This document shows positions 36,651 to 49,055 of a stretch of DNA of 64,000 bases, in pieces. Source of the stretch: Paragonimus skrjabini miyazakii (lineage: Eukaryota > Platyhelminthes > Trematoda > Plagiorchiida > Troglotrematidae). Position numbers and translations under genes: made by a program. Numbering within the stretch: position 1 is the first letter of the stretch; every line of letters begins with the position of its first letter. The notes under the pieces are model-generated. The model saw nothing but the letters and a program-made list of their open reading frames with translations. It had not been told where the DNA came from and searched no databases. The stretch covers positions 73,257 to 137,256 of the forward strand of contig JTDE01001364.1 of NCBI GenBank assembly GCA_014338405.1, written 5' to 3'.

Positions 36651-39637
36651 ACTGTTGATTTTAGCCATGGCAAACCTTGGGCGTAAGACCGCTTTTCGGA
36701 AAGCATCGAGCGGAAATTTCCGTCTTCATGCCAGCGGTAAGAAAATCTGTGTACGATTTCCAAGTCAACTCTCATCCTGCTCATCAGTAAGAAAATAGTA
36801 TAACATTGATAGTTTGTCCCGCCTGCTAAGCATTTACAAATTGAATGCTAGGTTGGTTCATCGCTTGATTATTCATTGTCATGTGTTTCAGATTGTCTAT
36901 GATACAATTCGATTTCCGCTACTCTTCCACAAAAGATTCTTTTGTTACCTTAAGAAGGAATCAATGTTCCGGGCCTGTTTATCATGGTGATCCTTTTATA
37001 TTCGGAAAAACGTAGCCTTTTAGTGGTTGTCTTGATTGTGAGCTAACGGCAAGATCTGGTCGTTGAAATGAGGACGATTGCGCACTGAGTAAACGTATTA
37101 AGTGTCGAATAAACAGGGGGCCTTTGAGTTGCTTTCTATCATTACAAATAACAGTTCACAGCAGTTCACGTTGAATGAAAATATGCAGGGCTGATTCACT
37201 AGTAGATATTGTTGTGGATTCACGTGTAGCGAAGAATGCAGGTCACCCGGAGCACACACTACCAACGGTGATGTACCCAACTCCGTTAAGTAAGTTTGCA
37301 GGGGAGACCAAGATGCCCCCGGATACCGTTTACACAGATCCGACTTGTGCAGTTTTTTCATCTGTCGGTTAGAATTCACATCAAGATCTTTTGAACTGAT
37401 TCGTAACAATCTGCCTAACGAAAGATGGAACGAGGAATAGAATAGACAATACTAAGCGGAAATAACGCCATGTGTTGCTTTTAACGAAAAATAAACACAC
37501 CTAAGAAAAACAAAGGAGATTTGCCCAGACATTATGTGAAAGCAGTGAGCTCGCTTAGGTGAATTCTTAACGGTGACATCTGTGATAAAGCTTGTCTAAA
37601 TTAGGCTTATGCTGAATGTCGTGTTCCACCAAAAAATAAACAATAATTAAACAACCTTATGAGTTGTTGTCGATGGACTGATGAATTTGTGCACTGACCT
37701 AAGTCCAGTGTCTGAATGAAGTCAAGTCTTGCGTGATAACTCAGACAATGTTGGCTTGTCTTTAGGGCGGTTGAAGGAATAAGCGGATCCGTTAGTGGGA
37801 CAAGATTTAATGTCAATATCTCAGACTGATATCAATGTAGAAGGGGGTTATGTCACCTACTGTAAGGTTCCATCATCACCGATCTTGTTCTCAAACTCTC
37901 TTTTTTGATTAATACCAACATCCTCCCTAAATGTTTGAACGCACACGCTGTTAGTTTGGTACCATTTTACGTTTCGCCATAAAACATGAGGAGCATGACA
38001 GCTTGACGTTTTAGGAAATAAATGTCAAAAAGTCAAAAACTAACAAGTCTGTCTATAAAGAGAATGTCGTGATATGTGGATCAATATTGCTTAACATTTT
38101 AAGGGGGGATTTACGTTTAATATGTCAAAACCACTGGTATGAAAGTAAGTTACTTGAACGATTTAAACGAGATATGAACAGAGATTACTGACGGTTTTTG
38201 ATGTTGGGGCTCATCCAAAATCCAAAGGGTGGTTGAATTCACTGAAGATTAACGCTATCCAAAACGTTGCGGTGTCACGAATGCTTTGCAACAGTCATGT
38301 CTCAAACCCAGAAACTATTTACAACTGCTCATATTAGGAGTGTGTTCATTTTTAACGTAGTTTTGTCAAGCTTACTTTAACATGACATTTCAACCAATGT
38401 CACTGCAAACAACTCTCATACATATTGGCACTGAGCATTTCCATAAATGATAGTGTAACTTTTAATGAGAAATTCCGATTCGCTTCTTATTATGTGGTAA
38501 GGAATATAGCAGTAATACTCTGGCAAAGATGCCGTTGTACCACCATACTTAGTGGTAATTTGATCTACGTAACCGTTGAAATAACACTTAAAGGTCAGAA
38601 AATTAGGCAACTGGTAAATGGTAGTTTGCATATCTGAAATAGCACATTATCTGAATATTTCAGCGCAAGTGGCTACTATTGTGTCGGGTGATGCCTCTAT
38701 ATGATATCTGTATCTTTTTCGTCATCTTGCGAGATACACGCGTTTGCTAACACCATCGCACTGTTTGAGTAAACAATTGCCATTGGATTTAGATAAGTGG
38801 ATGTAATTTCTGTTGTTTAGAGCAAGCTGTTAATTTTTTCTACTTGCCAATTAATTAACAGACAGCTCACACATTTTTGAATAATCATTTTAGTCACTTA
38901 TGATACGACAGGTTCTGAACGGTGCGTTCAATTTTCACAGTCAATTTAAACCGTTTGAAAAAGGAGTAGTAATCGAATTCCAAACCACACAGTGTACATA
39001 ATAGACCACATGTGATTATATATCTAATTCTGTACAACTTTTTTATAAGCACGGGATGACTTCCATCTACATTTAATTTTTTCAGTGATGTCTGTACGTC
39101 TTTAATTGAGACACAATTACGAAAAATCTGAGCTTCGACTGGATTCGAACTGGTGATGAAAGCAGCTTGGCTAAATGCGGCAAGCGTTTTTACAGCCTAT
39201 CTGTGAATTGAGAACTAAGCATATATCTGTTCATGAAAAGATACACTGTAGAAGAAAGATAGAAATGAGCAACATATTTGAGTAATGAATAAGGTCGACT
39301 TAGCTAAAAGGTTTTGGTAGTTTAGACGGTTCCACTCAATGGACGTAATAAGCAGAGTGATAAAACTGAGTGTACGTTCATCTAGTCAAAATAATTATTT
39401 TTTGGCAACCAAACTGTGAAACCAGCTTTCGTTTAACGGAATACACACAGAGGTAACTAAACTGAAATACTGTTAGGTACTGAAATAACATAGAGTAAAA
39501 ATATTCTGAATGTGCAATCAAACGCATAGTAGCATGATAACATTTTGAAATCTTGGAAAAATCGAACATTTTCGTTACTAGAGCACAATTAAGATGATCG
39601 ACATTTTGATGTTCGAATCAAACCACTGTTCAATTAG
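36651..39637. other. No gene recognised; one tRNA-like relic
   Basis: At 39,120-39,200 the plus strand reads GGATTCGAACTGG and then GCTTGGCTAAATGCGGCAAG. The complement of this is a B box and a weak A box, so it is probably another decayed SINE head on the minus strand. Overlapping frames on both strands near 37,100-37,400 and 38,416-38,637 have no domain. Confidence 0.4.
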
Positions 39638-39940
39638 GCTTGCTTCGACTCTTCCAAACTCAGAAAAGTATTTGACAAACTTGACTGCAATTTATTGTTG
39701 AATCTTCCCAAAAGATTGAAGGGCGAAAGAATGCTTGATACACCCGATTCAAATTCTAGCAATGCAGGAGCCGCGTTTTTGAATGAAGCCAACATAAAAC
39801 GATTTTGGTCAGTTTTGTTTAACCTCGGTCAACTGTTCACACCGAAACAAAGAAATATGAGGATGTCGTACAGTTTCTTACAAATCCGTTTGTTTGACTG
39901 CAGCCCATGTATATCACTCACAACCTGTAAACATTTATGA
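39638..39940 (+). pseudogene. Ty3/gypsy LTR retrotransposon fragment, start of RNase H
   Basis: One open frame begins after a TAG at 39,635-39,637 and reads LRKVFDKLDCNLLLNLPKRL, where gypsy elements have an AF..L...L...P.L..PD block. MLDTPDSNSSNAGAAFL follows, where gypsy RNase H has LDTDAS....GAVL with the first catalytic Asp. Then comes LGQLFTPKQRN, where gypsy has SRxLTxxExNY. The catalytic Glu of the ERNY block is Gln here, so it is inactive. It ends at a TGA at 39,938-39,940. No LTR, protease or integrase is seen nearby. The match is by motif order over about 80 residues and is moderately secure. Confidence 0.55.
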
Positions 39941-41931
39941 AGTAACAGAAAATTAGAGATGTCAACCGATTTTGACATGATTCAGCTCTGGTTCACATTG
40001 GTTGTATTCCTAAAGGTCACAACTCGAAGCAGTATTTAGATTGCGTATCCAAGCCAAAGTACTTGTCTAATTTTGCCGGTCTCAAGGCTCGCTAATAGGA
40101 GTGATTGCCTGGACACCAGAGGACAGTGACTGAAATACCAGTCGAACTAACTATATCTGATGAGGTCAGTCGCCAAACAGTAAGTTGGGAATGAATGTCG
40201 AAGAGACTAACCAAATGTTTAATTCTAACCTTCCAAGACTTAACATGAACAAGTGGGATATATACTGGGCTGTCTCCATCCCAACAACTAGGTCAATTCC
40301 ACATAAATCACTGGAGTTCCGGTCCACTAATCAGATGTCACTCACATCTGATCGTGAGGTCCATGCACAGGACATGCACTTCACCTTGAACTTTGGGGGA
40401 CCTCTTTTTACTCTTGGCGTAGTTCATCCACTTCCTGATGTGTACGTTTTAATGGGTTGTGATCAAGTTGCCTACATCTCTGAAATCGACTGTTTAAAGA
40501 TAAACTGAAATAGAAAAACACCAGGTTTCCTACGACCTTCATTAGGCAATATATGGGCGGTAGTTTTAAATCAAATGTTTAACTGGTTCTTGTATAACTG
40601 TAGAATGCCTGTTTGAAATCAGACGAGAGAAGCACGAATATCGTCATATAAAGTTTTGGTTTGGTCTTATAAAGAAAGACAAGCATAGTTTAGAATGTCG
40701 AGGATTATCGTTGTGATCTACGGTACTATGTGAGGTTCTGTTAACACTAAGCCTAAGTGGGTTGTTCAGAATTTAATTAGATGAGCACATTATTCACTGC
40801 CATTTGTACTTCGGAAGACATCCACTTAGCCCACAGGCAGAAACTGTACGGGGATCTTTAAAGTGATGCCTGGACAGCTCTAGCAGTCAAATCAATTTCC
40901 TAACAAGAAAGATTGACGCGACAGTCATGTTTTTATTGGAGTGCACAGGTTTCCAATGAGTATGCCAACTAGGAAGATACGATTATTAGTGTTGTGAAAC
41001 TGTCTTACGTCCTGCGGTGGCTTGACTTCAGATAATGTACGCAGCATTCATAAGCAATATTATACAGCGACAAAATTGGTAACTTTATGTTTCCAGGGTA
41101 GGGAAAGGGATAATACTAATTTTTATGAGATAAATTGACAGGTTGCTGAAGTTGCACTCACAGTAATGAAAAACAGAAAAATTTCGAGTAGAAATGCGTG
41201 CAAAATGTGAAATCTTGGTTAGGATCAAGTGAAACCGTATTTGAAACATTTGTCACTTTCATGGAGAAAATGCTGTTAATTGATAGGAAAAATGTGGCAT
41301 AGCAACCAAGTTTGAATCGTCTTAATAACTAATTTAAAATAGTCAAACAGCGACCGAAATTGGGACGTTCTTTTCGGTGATCTCCTTTAAGGCTCCACAG
41401 GTTCCTAGATTGTTGGTTTAGGGATTGAAACCATTGTTTGTGTGTTCGTGTGCTTATTTTGATCAGAAAACTTGTGCTAGACATAAACGAAGATGCTTGT
41501 AAACAATCACAGGAACGAGGAACACTGAAACACTGAAGGAACGTACCTCCCGATATGCGCCTTCAGTGATCTGTGGTATTGGACTAGAATTATGACTAGG
41601 AAGTGTTTAGTGTATGATATCTGTCGCGTGTTTGCCGATCGAGTAAAACGTTTAACCGTTTCAGCCGTAACCACACAGTAATGCAGTGTGAGACGGACCC
41701 TAACTGTGAAGCCGTTCTGTAGCCTTCCTGTCCAATTACTCAGATGTAGCGACTGGTCCCTTGAACGTTCCCCGATAATTTATGTAGGAAGATATGCTAG
41801 TGAATGATCTAGGATGCTGAGTAAATTGTAAGTAAGAATTAGGTCACTTTAAGGACATCTGTAATTAATTCAGAATTAACCTACTGTTGTTAGTCTCTTT
41901 GGGTGAGGAGTCCAGTAGTCCGTTTAGTGGC
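39941..41931. other. No gene recognised; one unassigned frame
   Basis: A 107-residue plus-strand frame at 40,185-40,508 (PLFTLGVVHPLPDVYVLMG near the end) follows the gypsy scrap. It does not match gypsy RNase H or integrase in any way I can see. Confidence 0.35.
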
Positions 41932-42610
41932 TCATCTTCGAATATTGTTAATTAGTCTTAATCCTTTTAAATATAAGGACGATAGATCTATGTACTTGTT
42001 TTCAGGCGTGGGCGGATTATAATGGCAAACAGTGCGAAACTCTTCATGGTAGTATGTTAAACAAATGCTTCCTAGAAGGTTCAGTGTCATTTGTATGGTT
42101 AAGGTGTACACCTGCGGAACGTAGTAGCTGGCAGAAGTCACTGACAGTTGTACAGTCACCTTGATGTTTAACTTGTGCCCAGTCAGATAACCCCTGAACC
42201 ATGTGAGTAAACGTATATCCTGTCCATAACTGTGGGGTTTCCTTAACACAATGAGGTGATCGACCATGTTTTTCAAACTTGAAAAAAGTATAGGCAAACC
42301 ACATAAATGGGTAACCATGCGTCAGCAGCCCTCGTCCAAATCAACAGCAAGTAGCAGACGCCTGACGCATGACTGTCCTCGACGAAGGGTATGCTGCTCC
42401 TTTTTGATTACTTGGATGACTTCAACCGCGGCCCAAAGAGAGTTATCAAGCAAACTCTTGGAGACCAGTGAAAACAACGCTGTTGGCCGACAGTTTGCCG
42501 TGTCCATCTTCGAAGTTGAGTGTGACTATGAACGGTTTTCAGACTTTCTGTGGACAGTCAGTTGATAAGGAGAGATTATAAACTGCTGCTAGTGGTTCTC
42601 TTAATTTGGT
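41932..42610 (-). pseudogene. CR1/jockey-type LINE fragment, N-terminal half of reverse transcriptase
   Basis: On the minus strand, reading down from 42,610 through three frames: LREPLAAVYNLSLSTDC then FIVTLNFEDG (family: PLxxLFNxSLxTGxxPxxWKxAxVTPIFKKG); ANCRPTALFSLVSKSL (NYRPVSLTSVxxKxLE); KEQHTLRRGQSCVRRLLLAV (QHGFRKGRSCxTNLL); HSYGQDIRLLTWFRGYLTGH (YGIxGxLLxWIxxFLTGR); and VTSASYYVPQ (VxSGVPQG). The tail VYTLTIQMTL corresponds to the FLLYINDLP block. The catalytic FADD box is not found, and the homology fades there. At least two frameshifts and one in-frame stop are present. It differs in family from the RTE copies on the plus strand. Plus-strand frames opposite it (42,266-42,565) are shadows. 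Confidence 0.78.
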
Positions 42611-43713
42611 GGTGCAAGGTTCCCAGATGACAGGGAATATCAAGTCTGGAACGAGTGATTAGTGAGATGTTAGATGCTCTAATCTGATTGCGGCTGTGAC
42701 AATGAAATTTGTAATAATTCAGTTAAGTTGCTTCTTGCGTGCTCAAAAGTCGTTCATGCTTTACAGTTATCTGCACGTGCATACTGCCTATCCAAAATGC
42801 TGGCCGCTTCTGCATATGTATTGATAAATCCACTAGAGTTTTGCAGTTGCGAAAATAGCCGGGTTTTTGTTTACAAAACCGGCTCTTTCTGATGGCAGCC
42901 GTGGTACAATTGCAGCACGCAACGTATTCAGCAAACGGATGTTCAGTTTGTTCAATTTGTATCTTGTTTCGGATCAAAGTTTCAATTTGATCAGACTTTT
43001 GGTTCTATCTTTTAGGTATTTTGGCTTTCTACTGAGTTGGGAACACTGTCAGAAAGGCATGAGATACTTCCTCAACGATGAATTGCCAAAGACAATCTAG
43101 ACTCACTGCGGAAATGAAACCAAGCAGCATCCCTGCAAAATTTGCCTTCTCACAGTACACAAAACCACATTTCGAGGGAAATACTGTTCAGTTCGGTATA
43201 AATGGATGGACTGAACTATTCCTTTTTCGTTATAAGCAACTAGAGCTGTGATTTTCGGTTCCCCAATCACCAGTATAAGACGTCATGCAGATAAAATGGC
43301 GCACGATCTAATCGCCGTCTGGTACCATCCTGGACATGCTGAAACAGTTCAGACTCCATTAATACTCAAGGTAAAACTCCGGCGGAGGAGGCTGTTGACG
43401 TATTGACTATTTGGATCGTGAGATTTTGCTACAGTTGACTTGTTCTAAGTGTGACCTACAGATGGTAGCTTACACACAGTGTTGTGGAAGGCACTGTCTG
43501 CATCAGTATGTGCAGAAGGCTTTCTGTGAATCACGCCGGACAAACAAGTCAAACTAGAAGTAATAATAGTTGCTTACTGGTCTGATTCCGAAAGATGCAG
43601 TAGCGCATTGCCAAGATTATTTTACGTTTTTTAGTGCGAACCCCAATTAAAGGCTAGTCCGAAGTCATTACCGATTCCCCTGTCACTGTGAAACACTACT
43701 ATACCAGGAATGG
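42611..43713. other. No gene recognised
   Basis: A minus-strand frame at 42,723-42,977 lies where the linker between endonuclease and RT of the CR1-type element could be, but carries no recognisable motif. Confidence 0.4.
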
Positions 43714-43941
43714 TTAATTTACCATCCCTAACTTACTCTCTACACTTGTTCCTTTTGATTCCTGTTGTAAGCGGGTTTCACTGAATACAAAAGTCTCAAA
43801 TCTCGTCCAGTTTGTTAGAAAGTGAAACCATGTTGGTATAGAAACAGCAGATGCTTTCGTTCTCTGTGGTTCACTAACTAAGAAAAAATGATGCGATAAG
43901 TGTGGCGACGGTGGTTGTTCCGAACTCCCTATCACCTGCAC
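43714..43941 (-). other. Possible LINE endonuclease start
   Basis: The minus-strand frame reads SEPQRTKASAV and then RFETFVFSETRLQQES. The SETRL segment resembles the conserved Glu-containing SETR/TETW block at the start of LINE endonucleases, preceded at the usual distance by a basic segment. It lies upstream, in the reading direction, of the CR1-type RT at 42.6 kb, so both could belong to one old insertion. The match is about 15 residues and could be chance. Confidence 0.22.
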
Positions 43942-46900
43942 CAGTAATTGATTACATTCGATCGGCCTATGATCAACACGGTATATCGATGAGGATTAGA
44001 CGGTGTGCTACCCTGTACGGGCCAGACCAGGTCATTAAAAGTTTGGTGTGCACCAAATCTACTTCCGGCTTCGTGCTTCTTTTGATTACTCCCTGTGATC
44101 CCAGAGCAGGTTGGAATAAACTGACGGAATTGTGTTGGGTATTTCGGCGGTAGAAGGGCCTTCCGATGTTCTGTCATTATAGATATGCCAGATAGTGACC
44201 GAAGTTTACTCTCTGTCGTCCGATTTGCACATTCCTTGCAACGCCAACAGAATTTGTGAAACCCCGTGGCCACCAACGTCAGCTGCGAATACCGTCATAT
44301 CGTATAAATCTTCCAACAGTCGCCTGCCTGGCTTCATTAAAACCTCTCGAATGACCGCAGTCTGGATTAAAGTCATGCGCAAATGTGTCGAACCATCTTG
44401 GAATGCGTGTGACATTTCATCCGACGTATATATAATAATATGATATTCCTTGATAATATGATCACCAGGTAGTTCTGACATTTTTCTTGGATGCTGCAAG
44501 GTCATCATTTTGTAGTAGACCGCTATCCAGCGAGGTCACTTCTTGACCAGTAGGTTGTGATTCGACCCAATCCTCAACTTCACTGTGTGTAAAATAATAA
44601 TGAAGAAACACTTAGTCATGTACGATGATCACTTTCCATACTCTCTCTGCGGTCTACAAGATCCTGCATTTTAGTTTTCATTCCTTAATCTAGATAGGTG
44701 TAGACATCGGAAGTAGTAGTTAAGTAGATAGTTATCTCATCGAGTGAATCCATCCTCGGGTTCCGGTAAAAATGCTACTGTAGTCATTACTGGCGATCTT
44801 TTCTGGAGAATAATTTATGACCTAGCAGATGGTGCTCAATATTTGCCATTTAATGAGAAGCCTTTCTGTTGAACTTAGTCAGCTCAACGCAGTTAACATG
44901 GATGGAAAGTTACCGTTCTTCACTTTTAACGACGTATCAATGAAGAATTTTCACGCACGTTAGCTAACATTTCCGCGATCATCTGATAATTATTGACTTG
45001 GGAACAGATCGATATTTATCCTGACCGTTGACAAATAGAAAGTGAAGTTCATGTGTTTATCTCACATTTTGCCGAAAAAGACCAAATCCGTTCGCTTATG
45101 TTCAAGCCAAAACTTTGCGATACCACTTGATGTTTTCTACTGTCTGGCACATATTATTCCAGGTAAATATTCAGAGACTTCACTTGCGAGTTTCCTCCTG
45201 CAGGTGGGGTGCAAACCAAAGTATTGTTTCTAGCTTATTCGAACGGATGTCGGTAATATGCGACTTATAAGGATACCTGATTCATGAACCTGTTCACACT
45301 AAAACGGAGCATACTACAACCAAAAGTTGAACCAGTATATGCATCGGTGACTAAAGATGTCCATAAGTGATAGATCCCACATACTGTAAACAAGCCGTGA
45401 AGTAGGGCTAAATTTAGTACTTCAGTAAGGCATTTATCAGCAATGCTTTTGCCAGAAATGTTTGCACAAGAATTGACTGTGAAACTTCAACAGTGTCTGT
45501 TTTATTTTGTCTATTAAAGAGGTGATTAGGCAAATGAGTGTTCACTGCTGAATTACATTAGCCAATTTAAACTTAATATTCTGCTCATGAATTTGCCTAC
45601 ATTTTGTTACCAACCTGTTGACTGATCATCTTGATCAGATCAAAGTTGTGTTACATATTGTGTTTAATGCTGAACCGTTGAATGATTTTGGAAATGTCAA
45701 TGGCTTATAAACCTTTGGGTAAAAGCCTAGTTCTCACTCACAGTATCCACATCAAACCAGGACATCTTCCGTTAGGTCTCATGCAACTAATCAGAGATTG
45801 TAGCTTGAAAAATCCTTCTCCGAAACGAGCATATCAAATGACTCGGTCAGTTCGTACAGAGAACTTGTTAAGCGTAAAGTTCGATACTAGTAAGCGTATC
45901 GGGTCAATTTTTAAACTTGTTGCATAAAGTTCTACTTGGTCTTTTGAGCTCCATCTTGAACCATGTCAAAAGATTATCACAAACGAACCGATTTTTAGTC
46001 GGGTTTCGATAAGTGTCCGGTTGATACTCAAATCCGACAAACATCTTTACCCGGATACTGCAGAAATAGTAATAATCAAATGCCACGTACATGGTTACTG
46101 CACAAAATAGCAGAACGGCGAAGTTCTTATAGGCACAGAGATATTTGAAATTAGCCGAGAAACAATAGCTTTGAATGGATAAATGTTAGCGGGAATCATG
46201 TTGTATTCAGCTTATTCATTTTGATATTACTTTTCGTGATCGTACTTCCAGCAGTTTGACCGATGAAATCCATAAACAATTTAACATAAGTGGGCTTAAT
46301 CATCATACCTTGCGGTGTTGCCTATAGCTACATTGTCATAGTCTGTGAGTGCAGTTAGTTGCTCAAACTGCGCTCGGCCGCTTATATTGCTACAGATTTT
46401 AAATGACTTATATCGACTACAACGGTGTAATGAGTCATTTATATCGGCCAACTTCTACCATATATCCCGCTACATCCAGATATAATTATGCCTTGTAACG
46501 ATGCACTTTTTTAAAACCAACTGGAGCGTTTTCAATCATCCTGCATACATTCCGCGTTAATAAACGGCCTCTTGGAACTTGCTTTGAAGACAATAGACAG
46601 TAATTTATTTTAACCGTCCCGATCGATACAGGTGTTAACTTATGATGTTTTATGTAGCCTAGTGCGCTCATATACTACGAACATGTAGCTATAGCCTACG
46701 CCATATCTTGCAAACATATTCGACAAAGTACCCGACCACTTTTCTACTGGACTGGGACCGATTAATTCGGATATATTCACGAAAGCTTACGCGGGCTGTA
46801 TGACTGACTGTATGTTCCAAAATTAAGGTACTGCTTCCGTCTCAACCTCTCACAATAAATAAAGATGTATCTTTCATGTGAGAGAATTTAAACTTATTTT

Positions 46901-47149
46901 TCTGTGGAACTTCTATGTGAATGGATTACTCGAATGGTGTGTAAAGAACTATTGGTGAGTTTTGAAACATGCAATCCCTTTTGGTCACTTGAACATAATA
47001 GTCAGAAGACACAAGTTACGATAAGAATTCAGTTCGCACAATTTTGCCAGTCGCATAAATGGGAATAGCATGAACAAAAAACCAATAAGACAAACAAAAC
47101 GGTCAAAAGTACAAGTCGGGCTGGATCATGATTGGTACTCACGGCTAAA
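43942..47149. other. No gene recognised
   Basis: Several overlapping frames on both strands at 43.9-44.5 kb have no domain. Near 44,515-44,585 a tRNA-like B box (TGTGATTCGACCC) suggests another SINE relic. The rest shows nothing. Confidence 0.4.
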
Positions 47150-48110
47150 CCCTCGGTAAACAAAGGTTGACTGTCAGTTGTTTTTGTGCACATAGGACCT
47201 ACTATCGACGGCTGATCAACAATTCTTCAAGATGCTTGAGAATTTGTGAGATGTGAGTGTTCAGCAAGATCTTAAACGAAGATCATATATTGACCTGTAC
47301 TCGATAACTGCCTTGCAATGAACGAATCAGCGTTTCGTCCTCGTTCAGTGTCACTCATTGGTAGGTTATTTAGTTCAACTCCCAACCAATTTGGGATGTT
47401 CTCCTTAGCCCTCGCTCTAAGCATCCTTTTTGTTCTACTAATGCATGTGTTTCCGCAACAGCCGAAAATATGAAACATACAGTGGCTGGCAGAATACTTG
47501 TGGATTTGCTTTTTGACTGGGGATAGAGGTAACCTAGCTGTTTGTGAGAGTAGGACAAGCTTTCCTGTATTATACACCCGTTTTAACGCGGCATTAATCA
47601 TATTTCCAAAAGTCTTTATCAAACTGTCACATGTGAAGGGAAATTTGATGCAGACAGCTTTATAGTGACTACCACAGTTGCATTTTTTACAAGAGTAAAT
47701 TTTGCTCCATTTCCGAATAAAATGTTCTGGAAAAGTGTTAGCACGAAGCGCTTCATACAACACTGCTTGTAATCTATCTTGGGAGCATATTCTTGATGCT
47801 TCGTAAAACAGTGCACGTACTGAGGACCTCTTGTATGCAACAGGAACAAAACTGATGAAGTTAATGTATTGTCCCGTCCATGTTGGTTATGGTACACAGA
47901 TCTATGTAAACGGCGTCTTACCAGGATGTCCAAAAAGGGTATACTGTTCTGAACTTCGTACTCAACTGTGACTTGGAGATTTGGATGGCCTGAGTTGAAA
48001 GTTTGAATCGTTCTTTTTACTTGTTCAGTATGAGCTGTGTACATCTCCTGAGTAGATTGCATTTCTTATCACTTATCGGTGTGCAAACAGTCGTCTTGTT
48101 CCAAATCAGC
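47150..48110 (-). pseudogene. Penelope-like element fragment: end of RT plus GIY-YIG endonuclease
   Basis: Minus strand, from 48,110 downward. A remnant of the RT catalytic box reads EQDD (family YVDD), followed by two stops. Then FNSGHPNLQVTVEYE and NSIPFLDILVRR give the conserved Penelope block FTxExxxxxxIPFLDxxxxR. After a short degraded stretch, a second frame gives IYSCKKCNCG, then SASHCMFHIFGCCGN and SRTKRMLRARAKENIPNWL. This is the GIY-YIG nuclease core of Penelope-like elements, with the Arg-containing YIGRTxRxLxxRxxEHxPxW block. It ends with SFIARQLSSTGQ (family SAIAxHLxxTGH) and PMCTKTTDSQPLF. The two frames overlap at 47,619-47,763 and stops are present, so it is not functional. 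Identification by two independent domains in correct order is strong. Confidence 0.82.
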
Positions 48111-48985
48111 CGATGACTATTTGTTTGAGTGAGCTCAATTCCGTTTTATTTTCTATAATAACTAAACTGTAGCTAGCCGACGAATTTGTTGTACGGGCAA
48201 ATTCTTTGTTAAATTTCTGAGAGTTTTTCGCAATTGAGTTGAGAGATGTAATTTTCATTTATACTGATTCCATTAGTATCATATTAGATTCTCATTAACT
48301 GTTTCGAAGACAGATAACCTCTTCTGTAGATGGATGTTGAGAAAGGCATTTTTCGATCAACAGATTATGGGTAAGTCAGCATGAACTTGAGTTGTTACCG
48401 AACGATTCAGTAATCATGCTTTGCATAATCTGTTAAACATTCGCTCTCGTTGTTTTTAGCTAAATAATCTAACAGTTTTGATAATCACACACAACCTTGG
48501 TGACCAACGCAATTTAAAGACTCGTATCCAGTTAGTCAGTTGCACATAGATGCTGTGGTTTAAACTCTGCTTCACTTCGTTAGTTGTTTTCACTTCGTGA
48601 CAGTTCTTGACCGGAAATGAAAAGTGATGAGAAACAAACAAATCATTCGGGTCTAAATAACCTCCCTAGGATGCATCTAAATTCCCACAAGCAGTAAACG
48701 TCACTCAAAAAACAAAATCATAACCTTACACATTTATTTTCACTGAAGTCGTAATGTTCAGTATACATGAAGGGTACAATTCAATCTGAGCGTTAGCTGC
48801 ATTTTTGGACACAGCTTGTCAGACAAAAGTTTCACACAGAGAAACGCTGGCCACACTACCGAATTAGTTCTGGTTGGCTGAGTGACTAACTGAAGGCACA
48901 CTGGTTTTGTTTACAAATTTCACGGACATTGCACTGCACTTATCTAATCGGACTTGTGATACTTTGCTTTGGTGTTAATAATCGT
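48111..48985. other. No gene recognised upstream of gene B
   Basis: No promoter element can be named. The plus-strand frame of the first gene B exon stays open upstream of its ATG for at least 25 codons and includes another hydrophobic stretch (TYLIGLVILCFGV), so the true start could be further 5'. Confidence 0.35.
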
Positions 48986-49055
48986 ATGCCAGACGTACAA
49001 TATATTCTGATAATCTGTTGGATTGGATGCGTTGTTGGAGGTGTGTTAAATAACA
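48986..49055 (+). CDS. Gene B exon 1, signal peptide
   Basis: ATG at 48,986 followed by 22 codons beginning MPDVQYILIICWIGCVVGG, a short N-region with a hydrophobic core of about 14 residues, typical of a secretory signal peptide. Cleavage could fall after the Gly-Gly. The exon ends after one extra base at a GTGAGT donor (49,056), phase 1, which matches the acceptor of the first FN3 exon exactly. The ATG is chosen because it places the hydrophobic core at the N-terminus; an upstream start in the same open frame cannot be excluded. This exon is found only by its hydrophobicity, splice site and phase, so it is less certain than the FN3 exons. Confidence 0.5.

Noticed and set aside
42266..42565. 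Plus-strand 99-residue frame
   Set aside because: Antisense shadow of the minus-strand CR1-type RT.
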